Shown in pieces: positions 8,157 to 17,000 of a stretch of 64,000 bases of DNA (position 1 is its first letter; the number at the start of each line of letters is the position of its first letter). Origin of the DNA: TA-20 sp035935115. Lineage in GTDB: Archaea > Thermoproteota > Nitrososphaeria > Nitrososphaerales > Nitrosopumilaceae. Below the pieces are notes generated by a model. That model had not been told where the DNA came from, searched no databases, and saw nothing but the letters and a program-made list of their open reading frames with translations. The stretch is from assembly GCA_035935115.1 (NCBI GenBank), contig DASYXK010000020.1, positions 1-64,000 on the forward strand. The letters run 5' to 3'. The position numbers were made by a program, and so were the translations under genes.

Positions 8157-8239
8157 AGATAACAGAACCAATAGAACAATGTTTAGGAAAAGTATTTCAT
8201 ACTAAGGTAAATACTTGGATTGGTATACTATAGAGACAC

Positions 8240-8455
8240 TTGGTATCAACAGCAAGTGTTAGCATTGATTCCAATTCGGCAAAAGAAATAGCGACAAGAT
8301 TTCTTGAACAACATCATACTATTATTGAGATTGAACATACTGTCTTACAAGACGACATTTGGACAGTCATAGCATTACTTTCGTCCGTTGGTGATAATAT
8401 AAGAAAAATTCGGATAGATGCAAAGACTGGCAGAATTATTGACTGGTCTAAGTGA
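8240..8455 (+). CDS. PepSY-like mini-protein (copy 1)
   Basis: A 71-residue protein starting at TTG 8240. It consists of one helix rich in Ala, Ile and Arg (AKEIATRFLEQ) followed by strands and ending with the turn RIDAKTGRIIDW. Helix, strands and a closing DxxTGxI turn are the pattern of PepSY-type domains. Two relatives lie at 9452 and 9769 and a fourth, longer one at 24269. It has no signal peptide, so it would be cytoplasmic. The function is unknown; the neighbouring winged-helix genes suggest, weakly, a regulatory pairing. Confidence 0.6.
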   Translation: MVSTASVSIDSNSAKEIATRFLEQHHTIIEIEHTVLQDDIWTVIALLSSVGDNIRKIRIDAKTGRIIDWSK

Positions 8456-8525
8456 AGAATAATACAATTATTTCCTATGTCCCTATAACTTGACAGAACC
8501 AGATTAAATCATATATAATTTTTTC

Positions 8526-8585
8526 AAGCTATATTTAGGTCAGAATAAAGCTAAGTCACTTGTCAGATTAGCTTCTAAAAGATAG
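8526..8585 (+). pseudogene. Transposase 3'-end remnant (copy A)
   Basis: Twenty codons translate to KLYLGQNKAKSLVRLASKR followed by a stop. They closely match the last 19 residues of the transposase remnant ending at 9140. Upstream of 8526 the similarity ends. It forms the left edge of a duplicated block that continues into the winged-helix gene at 8646. Confidence 0.6.
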
Positions 8586-8615
8586 AACATAATTCCATAA
8601 CATTACACCAGATCA

Positions 8616-8625
8616 CTTTTATAGA
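8616..8625 (+). promoter_or_regulatory. TATA-like box for winged-helix gene copy A
   Basis: CTTTTATAGA is 26 bases ahead of ATG 8646. The same box (CCTTTATAGA) is kept at 9169-9178 in front of the paralog, the best conserved part of the spacer. Confidence 0.6.
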
Positions 8626-8645
8626 AAGATGCAATATCCTATGTA

Positions 8646-8921
8646 ATGAAATACCGTAGCAGAACCGAAATTATTGCAATGATGCTAGAATCTGCAAGAT
8701 CTGGTGCTACAAAAACAAAGATGATGTACAAGGCATATCTTTCATATGCTCAAGTCATGGAATATCTGAACCATTTACAACAAAATGACCTACTAGCATA
8801 TGAGGAAGGTACACAACTTTACAGACCAACTGAAAAGGGATTGAAATTCTTGAGCCTGTCAAATGATTTGAATGAAATGGCAATTGTAGCCAATTCTAAA
8901 TATAATTGGAATAATGTATAG
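8646..8921 (+). CDS. Winged-helix DNA-binding protein (copy A)
   Basis: A 91-residue protein of the archaeal HTH_45-like winged-helix class. It opens with KYRSR, has helix II/III around residues 18-50 (GATKTKMMYKAYLSYAQVMEYLNHL), a wing at about 55-66 (LLAYEEGTQLYRPTEKG) and a final helix with LKFLSLSNDL. The T-K-I/M-x-Y pattern and TEKG wing are typical of thaumarchaeal single-domain regulators. It is about 70 percent identical by eye to the gene at 9199, and both have the same promoter spacing, so this is a recent tandem duplication. The copies differ after the wing, with a longer C-terminus here. Confidence 0.8.
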   Translation: MKYRSRTEIIAMMLESARSGATKTKMMYKAYLSYAQVMEYLNHLQQNDLLAYEEGTQLYRPTEKGLKFLSLSNDLNEMAIVANSKYNWNNV

Positions 8922-9140
8922 TTACTAAACCCCGACTTGTATCCAGATCTAGAAAAAGTAATGCGTGGAATGGATCACAAAGAATCTGCTCAGAAAACAA
9001 TAGATGCGTTTAGGATTCATTACAATTTTGTTAGAGATCATAGTTCTATTGGTAAAACACCAGCAGAGCAAGCAGGAATTAAGTTAGAACTAGGACAAAA
9101 CAAGATTGAGAATTTGATTAAACTGGCGTCTAAAAGATAA
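8922..9140 (+). pseudogene. DDE transposase C-terminal remnant (copy B)
   Basis: The open stretch codes for a motif typical of the C-terminal end of IS6-like/DDE transposases: RGM near the start, then AFRIHYNFVRDHSSIGKTPAEQAGI (split here as IHYNFVRDH and GKTPAEQAGI). The N-terminal and catalytic DDE parts are missing. The first possible start is TTG 8937, not near a promoter. It separates the two winged-helix copies, and its last 60 bases are repeated at 8526-8585. It shows that an insertion sequence took part in shaping the block. Confidence 0.75.
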
Positions 9141-9168
9141 CATAATTCCACAACATCATGCCAGACGA

Positions 9169-9178
9169 CCTTTATAGA
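9169..9178 (+). promoter_or_regulatory. TATA-like box for winged-helix gene copy B
   Basis: CCTTTATAGA is 26 bases ahead of ATG 9199, matching copy A in sequence and spacing. It favours ATG 9199 over the GTG at 9196. Confidence 0.6.
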
Positions 9179-9198
9179 ATGATGTTGTAGTAAATGTG

Positions 9199-9459
9199 AT
9201 GAAATATCGTAGCAGATCTGATATCACCACTGTGATTTTAGAGTCCACAAGAGCAGGTGCTACCAAAACAAAAATAATGTATAACGCATATCTCTCCTAT
9301 ATTCAATTAGTTGGATACCTGAAATATTTGCAACAAAATGGTCTACTGGCATATGAGGAAGGTACACATCTTTACAGACCAACTGAAAAGGGATTGAAAT
9401 TCTTGAATCTGTCTAATTCATTGGGTAAAATGGTTACTGTAAAAATTCTAGTTGATTGA
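9199..9459 (+). CDS. Winged-helix DNA-binding protein (copy B)
   Basis: An 86-residue paralog of the protein at 8646, with KYRSRSDITTVILESTRAGATK at the start, the recognition-helix region YLSYIQLVGYLKYL and the wing LLAYEEGTHLYRPTEKG. Differences are mostly conservative (Ile/Met, Lys/Arg), as expected for two functional copies under selection. The stop codon overlaps the TTG start of the PepSY-like gene at 9452, so the two are probably cotranscribed and coupled, hinting that regulator and mini-protein work together. Confidence 0.8.
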   Translation: MKYRSRSDITTVILESTRAGATKTKIMYNAYLSYIQLVGYLKYLQQNGLLAYEEGTHLYRPTEKGLKFLNLSNSLGKMVTVKILVD

Positions 9460-9658
9460 TATCGATGCCGATAAAGCAACTGTTATAGCAAGAAAATTCT
9501 TTGCACAAAGTTTTGATAATTTTGAACTAGGGAATGTATTTCTTCAAGGTGACGATTGGGTTGTGAAAGGGCTTGTAACCTTATTTGGTTTAACATCAAA
9601 TCGAATACTTACAGTCGATTCTAAAACTGGCAATATTGTCAGTTGTGAGTACATCTGA
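9452..9658 (+). CDS. PepSY-like mini-protein (copy 2)
   Basis: A 68-residue protein from TTG 9452, overlapping the end of the winged-helix gene by eight bases. It has the same build as the protein at 8240: an initial helix (DKATVIARKFFAQ), a strand LGNVFLQGDDWVV, and the closing turn LTVDSKTGNIVS. No signal peptide is present. The overlap implies coupling to the upstream regulator. The function is unknown. Confidence 0.6.
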   Translation: MIDIDADKATVIARKFFAQSFDNFELGNVFLQGDDWVVKGLVTLFGLTSNRILTVDSKTGNIVSCEYI

Positions 9659-9768
9659 GACTAACAGAACTATTGTTATTAAGACAAAATATGAATTGCT
9701 CTTCTGTAAGATTGTAACACAAACCATATTTTGGCAAATGCCTATAATATCATTAGGTTACATTTGGT

Positions 9769-9954
9769 ATGGACAAATTTACAATAGAAAAAATAGCAGA
9801 AAAATTTTTTGGACAACAGCATTCTAACATAATGGTAAGAAAGGTTGTGTCTAAAGGCACTACATGGATAGCTACCGTATCAACTGGTATGCCCCCAGTG
9901 GTTAGACAGGTCAGAATAGATGCAGTTACTGGAAAGGTATTAGGTTTTGAGTAA
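9769..9954 (+). CDS. PepSY-like mini-protein (copy 3)
   Basis: A 61-residue protein from ATG 9769, with CCTATAATAT at 9741-9750 as a TATA-like box 23 bases upstream. Its helix EKIAEKFFGQQHSN resembles those of the proteins at 8240 and 9452, and it closes with VRIDAVTGKVLGFE, the clearest PepSY-like turn of the set. A longer frame overlapping its first part (9636-9827) lacks this similarity and is not coding. Confidence 0.65.
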   Translation: MDKFTIEKIAEKFFGQQHSNIMVRKVVSKGTTWIATVSTGMPPVVRQVRIDAVTGKVLGFE

Positions 9955-10025
9955 TCTGCAAACCCCGAAATTGCACAATGAGAAATTCAACTAATCAAAC
10001 CCCGTTAACTACACAGAGCCAGATT

Positions 10026-10205
10026 TCATGCAGTGACTAGCTCTAAACTTTTAGGATTTATTTTATATTTGTTTATTGTATATAGTGCTTTATCATCGCC
10101 TTCTGGTAATGGGTTGGCACATTGCCCACATTTTGAAAATACAACCGCATCACATTCAATTTCACCTATAAATTTGTCACACTTGCAACAATGAATTGTT
10201 TTCAT
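10026..10205 (-). CDS. Small zinc-ribbon protein
   Basis: From ATG 10205 the protein has 59 residues; TTG 10220 would add five and overlap the stop of the upstream gene. It has a C-x2-C knuckle (CCKC near residues 6-9) and a second C-x2-C about 20 residues on (KCGQC), the spacing of a rubredoxin-like zinc ribbon. The rest is charged and lacks a membrane segment. It follows the roadblock-like gene at 10217 directly, so both probably share a transcript. The binding partner is unknown. Confidence 0.65.
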   Translation of the reverse strand: MKTIHCCKCDKFIGEIECDAVVFSKCGQCANPLPEGDDKALYTINKYKINPKSLELVTA

Positions 10206-10216
10206 ATCATACAAGT

Positions 10217-10651
10217 TCAAATCTGGTTACTTCTCCTTACAGATAGTTCTCTGTTATCTGCTTCAAAATTTCGTATTATCTTCTTAACCTTGTTAAGCAG
10301 CGTTGTTTGGTCTGTACCTTTTTTCATTTTGGCTAATATGATATGAGAAAAAGATGGTATTGAAACAAATTTTGAATTCTCCCTCTCTGTTATGGTAAAA
10401 CTAACAGGCCCAAATTCCTCGTCAAAATCTCTAGCCATTGATATTTGCAATGCGCATTGCATAAAGTACATTTCATTTTTTTTATCTGGCAGTAGATCAG
10501 AATCATCACGAGCCTTTTCTTCAACTGCCCTGCCATTTTTATTAATAACCGCAACTGATTGTATGCTCCCACTAGAGTACAAGATTGATTCGCATAAATT
10601 CTCTAGCACACTGGTATCGTCAAGGATAACATGGGCGGCATTTGTACTCAT
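10217..10651 (-). CDS. Roadblock/profilin-like fold protein (DUF6659-type)
   Basis: A 144-residue protein with a pattern typical of thaumarchaeal DUF6659/roadblock-like proteins: a first helix ending at LCESILYSSGSIQSVAVINKNGRAVEE, a middle helix with LPDKKNEMYFMQCALQISM, a strand pair FGPVSFTITER and FVSIPSFSHIILAKMKKG, and a final basic helix. Such proteins are expanded in ammonia-oxidising archaea and are suspected to regulate small GTPases or signalling; the role here is inferred. A palindromic TTATATAA lies at 10662-10669 just upstream of the ATG. It is followed by the zinc-ribbon gene, overlapping or nearly so. Confidence 0.65.
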   Translation of the reverse strand: MSTNAAHVILDDTSVLENLCESILYSSGSIQSVAVINKNGRAVEEKARDDSDLLPDKKNEMYFMQCALQISMARDFDEEFGPVSFTITERENSKFVSIPSFSHIILAKMKKGTDQTTLLNKVKKIIRNFEADNRELSVRRSNQI

Positions 10652-10814
10652 GTCGTTAATCTTATATAAGATTTTTACTAATAAAGACGTTGTAACATTG
10701 TTCTATACAAATCTTAGCAAAGCGATTAAAATAAAAAAATTGGATTATTAACAAATCCTCAGTAACTTAATAAAAATCAAAAAAATTTGGGGTGGACGCG
10801 CTAAAACTGTTATG

Positions 10815-10837
10815 TCGCGAACCTTCGGACCCGCTTA
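10815..10837 (+). repeat. Imperfect copy of the tRNA-Arg 3' end (candidate right attachment site)
   Basis: TCGCGAACCTTCGGACCCGC and the next three bases match 5972-5994 at 18 of 23 positions. No tRNA body is present here, so the segment looks like an att remnant. It closes the 4.8-kb accessory stretch that starts right after tRNA-Arg(TCT). Confidence 0.45.
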
Positions 10838-10890
10838 TTTTTAATTTAAAAATGTAATGTAATTTTCAAATCCACTTGTTTTCTCACAAG

Positions 10891-10899
10891 TTATTTATC
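10891..10899 (+). promoter_or_regulatory. TATA-like box for the gene at 10922
   Basis: TTATTTATC lies 26 bases ahead of ATG 10922, fitting leaderless transcription. Confidence 0.5.
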
Positions 10900-10921
10900 T
10901 TTATTATTTTACGCATATACT

Positions 10922-11272
10922 ATGAAAGATGTAGAAATAAAGATGGAAAATTTGAACATAAGGCCCCATGCTGAGATCAAAGGTAAAATTCAGGTGAATT
11001 ATTCTGGTCGATACGATGGCGTTGTTGTGAATACACAGATATTAAATTCAAATCAACTCATAGTTTACAAATCATATAATGGTAAAGCCATTTCTCAAAA
11101 TTTATCACGGTTATTCATCAACAAAAATGACATGCCACAAAATATAGCAGAATTTACAGCTGTAATAGAATTTGAACCTACTCATACTCATGATGTAAAA
11201 TTTCGTGTATCCATAATACAAGAACATAAAGAGATTGAAAGCGACATTGTCTTTGCCAAGTTAACCCCCTAG
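10922..11272 (+). CDS. Beta-sandwich protein of unknown function
   Basis: A 116-residue cytoplasmic protein with no signal peptide. It reads as alternating strands: VEIKMENLNIRPHAEIKGKIQVNY, then VVVNTQILNSNQLIVYKS, and near the end AEFTAVIEFEP followed by VKFRVSIIQ. The build resembles an arrestin-like or Ig-like beta sandwich (a strand, then a promiscuous loop, then a bulge with HTHD). It stands alone between the island and the cytochrome b operon, with a clean promoter. I recognise no specific family. Confidence 0.7.
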   Translation: MKDVEIKMENLNIRPHAEIKGKIQVNYSGRYDGVVVNTQILNSNQLIVYKSYNGKAISQNLSRLFINKNDMPQNIAEFTAVIEFEPTHTHDVKFRVSIIQEHKEIESDIVFAKLTP

Positions 11273-11306
11273 ACTTTCAGATTACGAACACAAATAGAAA
11301 AGATGA

Positions 11307-11876
11307 TTAGGAAGTCGTAGCTCCATGCACAACGTCAATTTCGCCTGTCATCCAAGGATGTGGTTCACAGTGATACTTTATTGTTGCCTCTTGAGTGAAT
11401 AGGAATTGGTAGTCTGTTCCCGCCTTTATTATTCCAAGAGAACCAAATTGACCACTATATGCGTCTTTGAATTCACTACCCTTGTCTGGCGTTACTGTAT
11501 GACCAGTTTCAGGACTAGTGTTTTTCCAAATAACTAGATTGTTTACACCAAGCTGAGACTCTATTTTCTTTGGTACGTAATTCTGTTCTTGGTCTTTATT
11601 TTCAGCACCTGGTACTATAGTTATAGTAGTAGTTTCACCTGGATGCAATACTTTTTCAGAAATTATTGGTTTTGCATTTGATTCTGGGACAAAATATAAT
11701 TGATAATATGAAACTCCAACTGCAGCCCCAATTATCACTGCTATCAATCCTATTCCATAAGCATGACTTGAACTTGGAAGGCTCAACTGATAATAATTTT
11801 TTTGTTTGTCATATAAAGTTATTCGATCGTATAAATTAGAAAATAATTTATGGCTTTTTAAGATCAGATGTTCCAA
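11307..11876 (-). CDS. Membrane-anchored plastocyanin-like blue copper protein
   Basis: A 189-residue type I copper protein. One membrane helix lies at residues 38-62 (GIGLIAVIIGAAVGVSYYQLYF), placing the cupredoxin domain outside the membrane. The copper ligands are visible: His126 in GHTVTP, then Cys170, His173 and Met176 in HCEPHPWMTG. In ammonia-oxidising archaea such proteins carry electrons in place of cytochrome c. The gene overlaps the cytochrome b gene by 29 bases and is third in the Rieske-cytochrome b operon, so the product probably takes electrons from this complex. Confidence 0.9.
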   Translation of the reverse strand: MEHLILKSHKLFSNLYDRITLYDKQKNYYQLSLPSSSHAYGIGLIAVIIGAAVGVSYYQLYFVPESNAKPIISEKVLHPGETTTITIVPGAENKDQEQNYVPKKIESQLGVNNLVIWKNTSPETGHTVTPDKGSEFKDAYSGQFGSLGIIKAGTDYQFLFTQEATIKYHCEPHPWMTGEIDVVHGATTS

Positions 11877-13410
11877 CCGTTGGTTCTCTAATATTTTCTA
11901 GATTTGCAGTTTTTATTTCAGGTGCTGGTGCAGTATTTGCGGTTGTTACCGATGGTGTGTTTTCTTTTCCAGGAAGTGTTGTGGCAGAATCTGGAGAAGC
12001 GCCTATTGGTTTTGGAATTTCAGCAACTGCCTGGGGGGGCGGAGTTGGAATCTTCTTTGCTTCACTTAGTCCATGTCTGTAAAGATGGAACATGCCAGCA
12101 AATACCATTAAAATCAATCCTACTAGAAAGAGTGAAAAGTTTTTCATTCCAGATAGTGCCGCATTATACGCCGCAATGTTAAGATACACTTGAAATGCCA
12201 AAAGTGCAACAATTAACCAATTGATCCATTTTCCTGACAAGTTTATTTGAGCTACTTTATGCGGTCCTTTTGATGCTGCAAGCTTTGCTTTTCTTTCAGC
12301 TTCTTTTGCAAGCTTAATCATCATATATGAGAAACCAAACCCGATTGGAACCAGCAACAACATTACTGCGTAAAAGAATACAGGATCTATGACAAGTCTA
12401 GCTACAAGTGCCTTTGTTGTATCTGGTGAAATATAGAATCCCCAGTATGTGGTAACCATAACTTGGGCTATTCCAGTTATTCCAAATGCTGTAATGATGG
12501 GCCTGTCCTTCCAAGAGAATTTTTTGTACCTATCAATGAACGGAGTCAAAGCAAGAGCTATGATAAACATAGCAGGCCAAGCTACTCCGGTTACAAATTT
12601 GTCATATTGTGTTCTAAGAAATGCATAGATTCCTGTCAGATACCATTCTGGCACAGTGATTCCAGGCGGCACCGTGGGTTCAAATTTTGAACCAAGATCA
12701 ACTGGAAAGACTCCGCCTGTGATAAATATTGCACCTGAAATTGCCATGACCATAGGAATATCGAAGACCAAAAATCTTGGCATATGAACTGCCATTAGAC
12801 CAAGCATTACTATTGGCAAAACAAACACATGTTGAGTGTAGAATCGTAGAATAAAGTCTGCAAATCCTGAACCAAACATGGCATCACGTATAGTTGGTCC
12901 TGCTACCGGTATAGAGTTTGTAAGTGATGCAGCGATACTAAGTGCAAGCTCTGCTCGTTCACTAAATATTATATCATAACCTGTAAAAGCTTCAAGTATT
13001 GTTACTGTACCAAGAATGACTCCGGTAAACCAGATGAGTTCATTTCTTATCTTGTATCTTCCGCTAAAGTATTGATAATACATGTGTAACACTGCTAAAA
13101 GAACCATCGCATTAGATGCATGATAATGAATATTTCTTATCATAAAACCAAACGGAACGGTATTGTTTATTTTTGCAACACTGTCCCACGCTCTATCTAG
13201 TATGGGTTGATAGTAAAACATCAAAAGCGCTCCAGAGATTCCTAAGATTATAAAAGTAACAAATGTAAGCATCCCAAGAAATCCAAATGGACTTACAAAT
13301 CTTGCAGGAAATGAAAATTTAGTTCCAATAAATATAGTTCTTTCAAATCCATCCCAAATCCAGTAGAAGAAATCTACTAGACCGTTTCTACGTTTTAAGG
13401 AAGCGACCAT
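11848..13410 (-). CDS. Cytochrome b of a Rieske/cytochrome b complex
   Basis: A 520-residue membrane quinol oxidase subunit. The heme ligands are two His pairs with the classic spacings: His95/His109 (14 apart) and His194/His209 (15 apart). PEWY for the quinol site is at 254-257. The N-terminal part (to about 215) corresponds to cytochrome b6, the rest to subunit IV, here fused, followed by two more hydrophobic segments at about 405-460 and a proline-rich cytoplasmic-like tail of about 60 residues. It overlaps the Rieske gene by 23 bases and the cupredoxin gene by 29. Confidence 0.95.
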   Translation of the reverse strand: MVASLKRRNGLVDFFYWIWDGFERTIFIGTKFSFPARFVSPFGFLGMLTFVTFIILGISGALLMFYYQPILDRAWDSVAKINNTVPFGFMIRNIHYHASNAMVLLAVLHMYYQYFSGRYKIRNELIWFTGVILGTVTILEAFTGYDIIFSERAELALSIAASLTNSIPVAGPTIRDAMFGSGFADFILRFYTQHVFVLPIVMLGLMAVHMPRFLVFDIPMVMAISGAIFITGGVFPVDLGSKFEPTVPPGITVPEWYLTGIYAFLRTQYDKFVTGVAWPAMFIIALALTPFIDRYKKFSWKDRPIITAFGITGIAQVMVTTYWGFYISPDTTKALVARLVIDPVFFYAVMLLLVPIGFGFSYMMIKLAKEAERKAKLAASKGPHKVAQINLSGKWINWLIVALLAFQVYLNIAAYNAALSGMKNFSLFLVGLILMVFAGMFHLYRHGLSEAKKIPTPPPQAVAEIPKPIGASPDSATTLPGKENTPSVTTANTAPAPEIKTANLENIREPTVGTSDLKKP

Positions 13411-13999
13411 ATCCTACAATTCCATTAGCGTTTATGTCCCATTTAGCTGGTAGAAACCATAAATTTCCATTGTTATCTGCTTCAAGATATAATGTTGCAA
13501 GAACATTTGAGGGCGGAGCTTGGAGTGATGCCGGTCCTGCAAAAGCTTTCCCAGTAAGTGGGTTGTACATGCTCCCATGACACGGGCATTCTCCTCTTTT
13601 TCTTCCATCTTGAGGCCAGTATTTCCAAAGACACCATAAATGTAAACATACCATACTATACACACGAAAAGCACTAACATCTTCTACGTCTCCACCAAGT
13701 TCTGATGGGAGTCTGATAAACTGCCATTTTCTGAATGCTTCTTTGTCAAGAACTGAATCTCCAGTTAATGGGTAAGTAACTACTTGAGAACTATTTTTTG
13801 GGAAAGTTTTTACGTTTGCTTGAGTACCATCTGGCAGTACAACTTGAGCTTTTTGCAGAACGGTATTTGAAGGATTTGGCATGAATTGACCCCAAGGAAC
13901 AAAAGGAGTAAAAGCAAGCGCAGTTCCTGCAGCAGCCAATAACTTTAAAAAATCACGCCTAGACAGAACATTTCTAGCACTAGAATCCTGCTCAGACAT
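13388..13999 (-). CDS. Rieske iron-sulfur subunit
   Basis: A 203-residue protein with a twin-arginine signal (SRRDFLKL at 13-20) and a hydrophobic stretch that anchors it. The [2Fe-2S] ligands are Cys118/His120 and Cys138/His141, with Cys123 and Cys140 placed to form the usual disulfide. The first box reads CLHLWC with Trp in place of the usual Gly before the last Cys, and the two boxes are separated by an extra-charged loop. As first gene of the operon it has a TATA-like box at 14023-14033, 29 bases ahead of ATG 13999. Export by Tat agrees with a folded cluster. Confidence 0.94.
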   Translation of the reverse strand: MSEQDSSARNVLSRRDFLKLLAAAGTALAFTPFVPWGQFMPNPSNTVLQKAQVVLPDGTQANVKTFPKNSSQVVTYPLTGDSVLDKEAFRKWQFIRLPSELGGDVEDVSAFRVYSMVCLHLWCLWKYWPQDGRKRGECPCHGSMYNPLTGKAFAGPASLQAPPSNVLATLYLEADNNGNLWFLPAKWDINANGIVGYGRFLKT

Positions 14000-14022
14000 C
14001 TAGCTTTCGTTTTTGAAAAATT

Positions 14023-14033
14023 GCATATAAACC
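14023..14033 (-). promoter_or_regulatory. TATA-like box of the Rieske-cytochrome b-cupredoxin operon
   Basis: Read on the minus strand it is GGTTTATATGC, centred 29 bases ahead of the Rieske ATG, with no other candidate between. All three overlapping genes downstream depend on it. Confidence 0.6.
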
Positions 14034-14037
14034 TTGT

Positions 14038-17000
14038 CTAACTTCTCTTTGGATTTTTCAATTTTTTAAAAGTAATTATAATTATGGCAGTTGCTGCAAC
14101 AATTCCAATTATTATTTCTGTTAACATATAATAAATTTCATTAGACGGTTCTTTTCTTTCTGGAGAGAATATTTTACTTATAGCGTTATTATCAATATTT
14201 ACTACGATCGTCTGTACTGCTTCATTTCCTGCCTTGTCTTTTGCTAAAACGGTGATGCCATATTTTCCATTTTCTAATGTTCTTGTATCAAATGGTATAG
14301 ATTTCTTATCCAATATTTTTTGGTGTGGTAGAATAACTGTTATTCCCCCATGATCTAAAAGATTCTGTTCATTTATTTCAAGATCTATTGTAGCCACATT
14401 TGAGATGGTTGAACCATTTGTTAGAGATTTGAATATAATTTTAGGTGCGGTATTGTCAATTGTAAATATAGATTCCTTTGATATGGTGTGTCCGACTGTA
14501 TCTGTTACAACTAATCGAATAGTATGTGTTCCTTCAGTTAGTTGTTGGGACAAAATTGAGAATGTAGTTTCATTAAATTTTTGTGGCCCAACTCCATCAA
14601 AATAGTATTTTATGCTGTCAATATCTTCTCCTATTATTTTTGGTTCAATTTTGAATGTACTATTAATAAATTCAGGTATACCAAATTGTATTTTTGGACC
14701 ATTTTCATCAGGTAAAATAGTGGAAAATTTTGCAGTTATTGTTAATGGTTCAGCTACAGATTGCCCTCCAAACAAAGTTGAGTGCATCAAAATAGAATAT
14801 GTTCCAGTCTGATTAATTGGTGCGTATAATACAGTTGATGTTGCATCCTTGTTTTTGATTGGATAAAATCCTCCACCTTCACTGAATGGTGGGCTAGTAC
14901 CAAGCCAATCACCAGTTGGCCAACCTTGAAATTGTCCAAGTATTCCGGGCGGAACATTTGTTTGTACAATTCTTCCTTGAGGATCTACTACAAACACAGA
15001 TAGATTCGTGTCCTTGTTTTCCCATGAAATATTTAATGAAACTGCGTTTATTGTCCTGTCTTGAACGTCAAAATAATATTGTCTCCAATCACCTGCATTA
15101 TACCTGTTTGACATATCAAATGCACCACCAATGTATCCATTCCCATACAATACGCCACCATTTTGTGTACCTTGTATAACAGTAGGCAAATCTTTTGGTT
15201 GAAGTTTCTTTAAGACCCCAAAGGAAACTGGGACGTTAACTTCATGTAAACTGTCTTTGAATGAAAGAAATCCTTGATGAACGCCAGGTATAGAATCTAA
15301 TGGTACAACAATTGTTGCTATTATCTGAGTTGTGCTGTATGGTGGAACTTGTATATCATTATAATTTATCCATATATCGTTCCAGTTTTGCTTTTTGTAA
15401 TAACTAGCAGTAATGGTATAATCCATGGAGGTAGAATTTTTCTTTGTATCCCCTTGCCAATAAGAAAATCTTGTTGGGACTGGATATACGCCTACTAGTG
15501 GGATATGCTTGATTTTTGAATTGGGATCTGAAACTTGAAGTTGCTGAACTGTTCCCCATGATCCCCCCCTGTTTATCATTGAAAGCTCAGTATAATCTGG
15601 TTTACCGTTTTTATTTTTATCATTCCAATCATATAGGTAAAGAGATGAAATCTTGATATCATCTGCAAACATCTTTGAAGTCGCATTCAAAAATTCTGAA
15701 AATGGAAAGTTGAGATCAAGAATCATCAATGATGCATCATCTGGAATAGGTTTTGAATTTTGGAAGAAAGAGAGCAGATCAAAGTGATCTTTGACATTCT
15801 CAAGAGGCACATAATTTGGTCTATAGACTCCGGATTTATTCAAGAGAGGATCTTGTAGATTTACAGTAGTGGTATCATTGTATTGTGACTTTTTAATCAA
15901 TTCAAGAACTTTTGGCGTTATTTTAATTTCAAGTGTTTTGTTTGTCGGATTTTCAATCGTAAAGGTGGCAGATGTTCTATCACCAGGAAGTAGTCTACCT
16001 CCAAACCATGAAGTTTGTGGAAAAGAATTATTGTTTAATTGAAATCTTTCTAATCCCATAGAAGATGAATTCAATGCTTTAATTGGAACATCTATAATCT
16101 TTTTTATGTTAGAGTATGATGCATTGTTATATACAACAAATGTGTCATCTTTTCCCTTAACAAAATTTATTGCATTTGTTACATTTACCAATCCAGATCC
16201 TTGTGTAAATGGATCATTTTTCAGATCAGTTGCAGTTGACATCAGAATATTTTCTATTTTAAATGGATCATATTGTTCGCCTTTTTGCTTTAGACTTTCC
16301 ATTAATACAGCAGCTGAACCAGCAACAAGAGGAGCTGCCAAACTTGTTCCACCAAAAAGTGCAAATGAACCAGTTGCATTTTTGTTATATTTTGTAACAC
16401 TTGTTGGAGTAAAGCTGTATTCACCAATTCCCATCAAATCAGGTTTTGGATCACCTACTAAGCTAGGGCCTCTACTTGAAAAACCTGCAACATCACCTGA
16501 GAAATAAGTACTATTTCCAAATCTTGGTTGATTTTTAAACGAACCAGAACCAATATAGACATTGTTTGTTACAGCCCCTATCGTCAGAGCATACGGTGCA
16601 GCATCTGGAGTCCCCAAAGTCCCATATCCGTGCCCTGCATTTCCTGCACTGCTCACAACAAGTATACCTGGATAGTTTTTGTCAAGAGAACGTGGTACTT
16701 CAAGAGCACTTAGCAACAGAGATTGGATATCAAGTCCTGGTACTGATTGTAAAATCGGAAATGTGGAGATTCCCCAACTATTTGATAATATGTCAACTCT
16801 AGGTTTTCCATCAAAGACCCAAGCGTTTTTTTCTTGATTAAATCCAGCAGCCCACAGCCAACTATACACTGCATCACCAAACCACAGTGCTTTGATTGGA
16901 ACAATTTTTGCTCCAGGTGCTACGCCTCTTAGAGAATATTTTGTAGTGTTGCCGTAAATATCATATTTTTCAGTTCCTTTCGATGCTATGGATGCAGCTG

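Noticed and set aside
11904..12690. Plus-strand frames inside the cytochrome b gene
   Set aside because: They are antisense to well-supported coding sequence with heme motifs in place.
16106..16802. Plus-strand frames inside the S8 protease gene
   Set aside because: Antisense shadows of the catalytic Ser region; no promoter.
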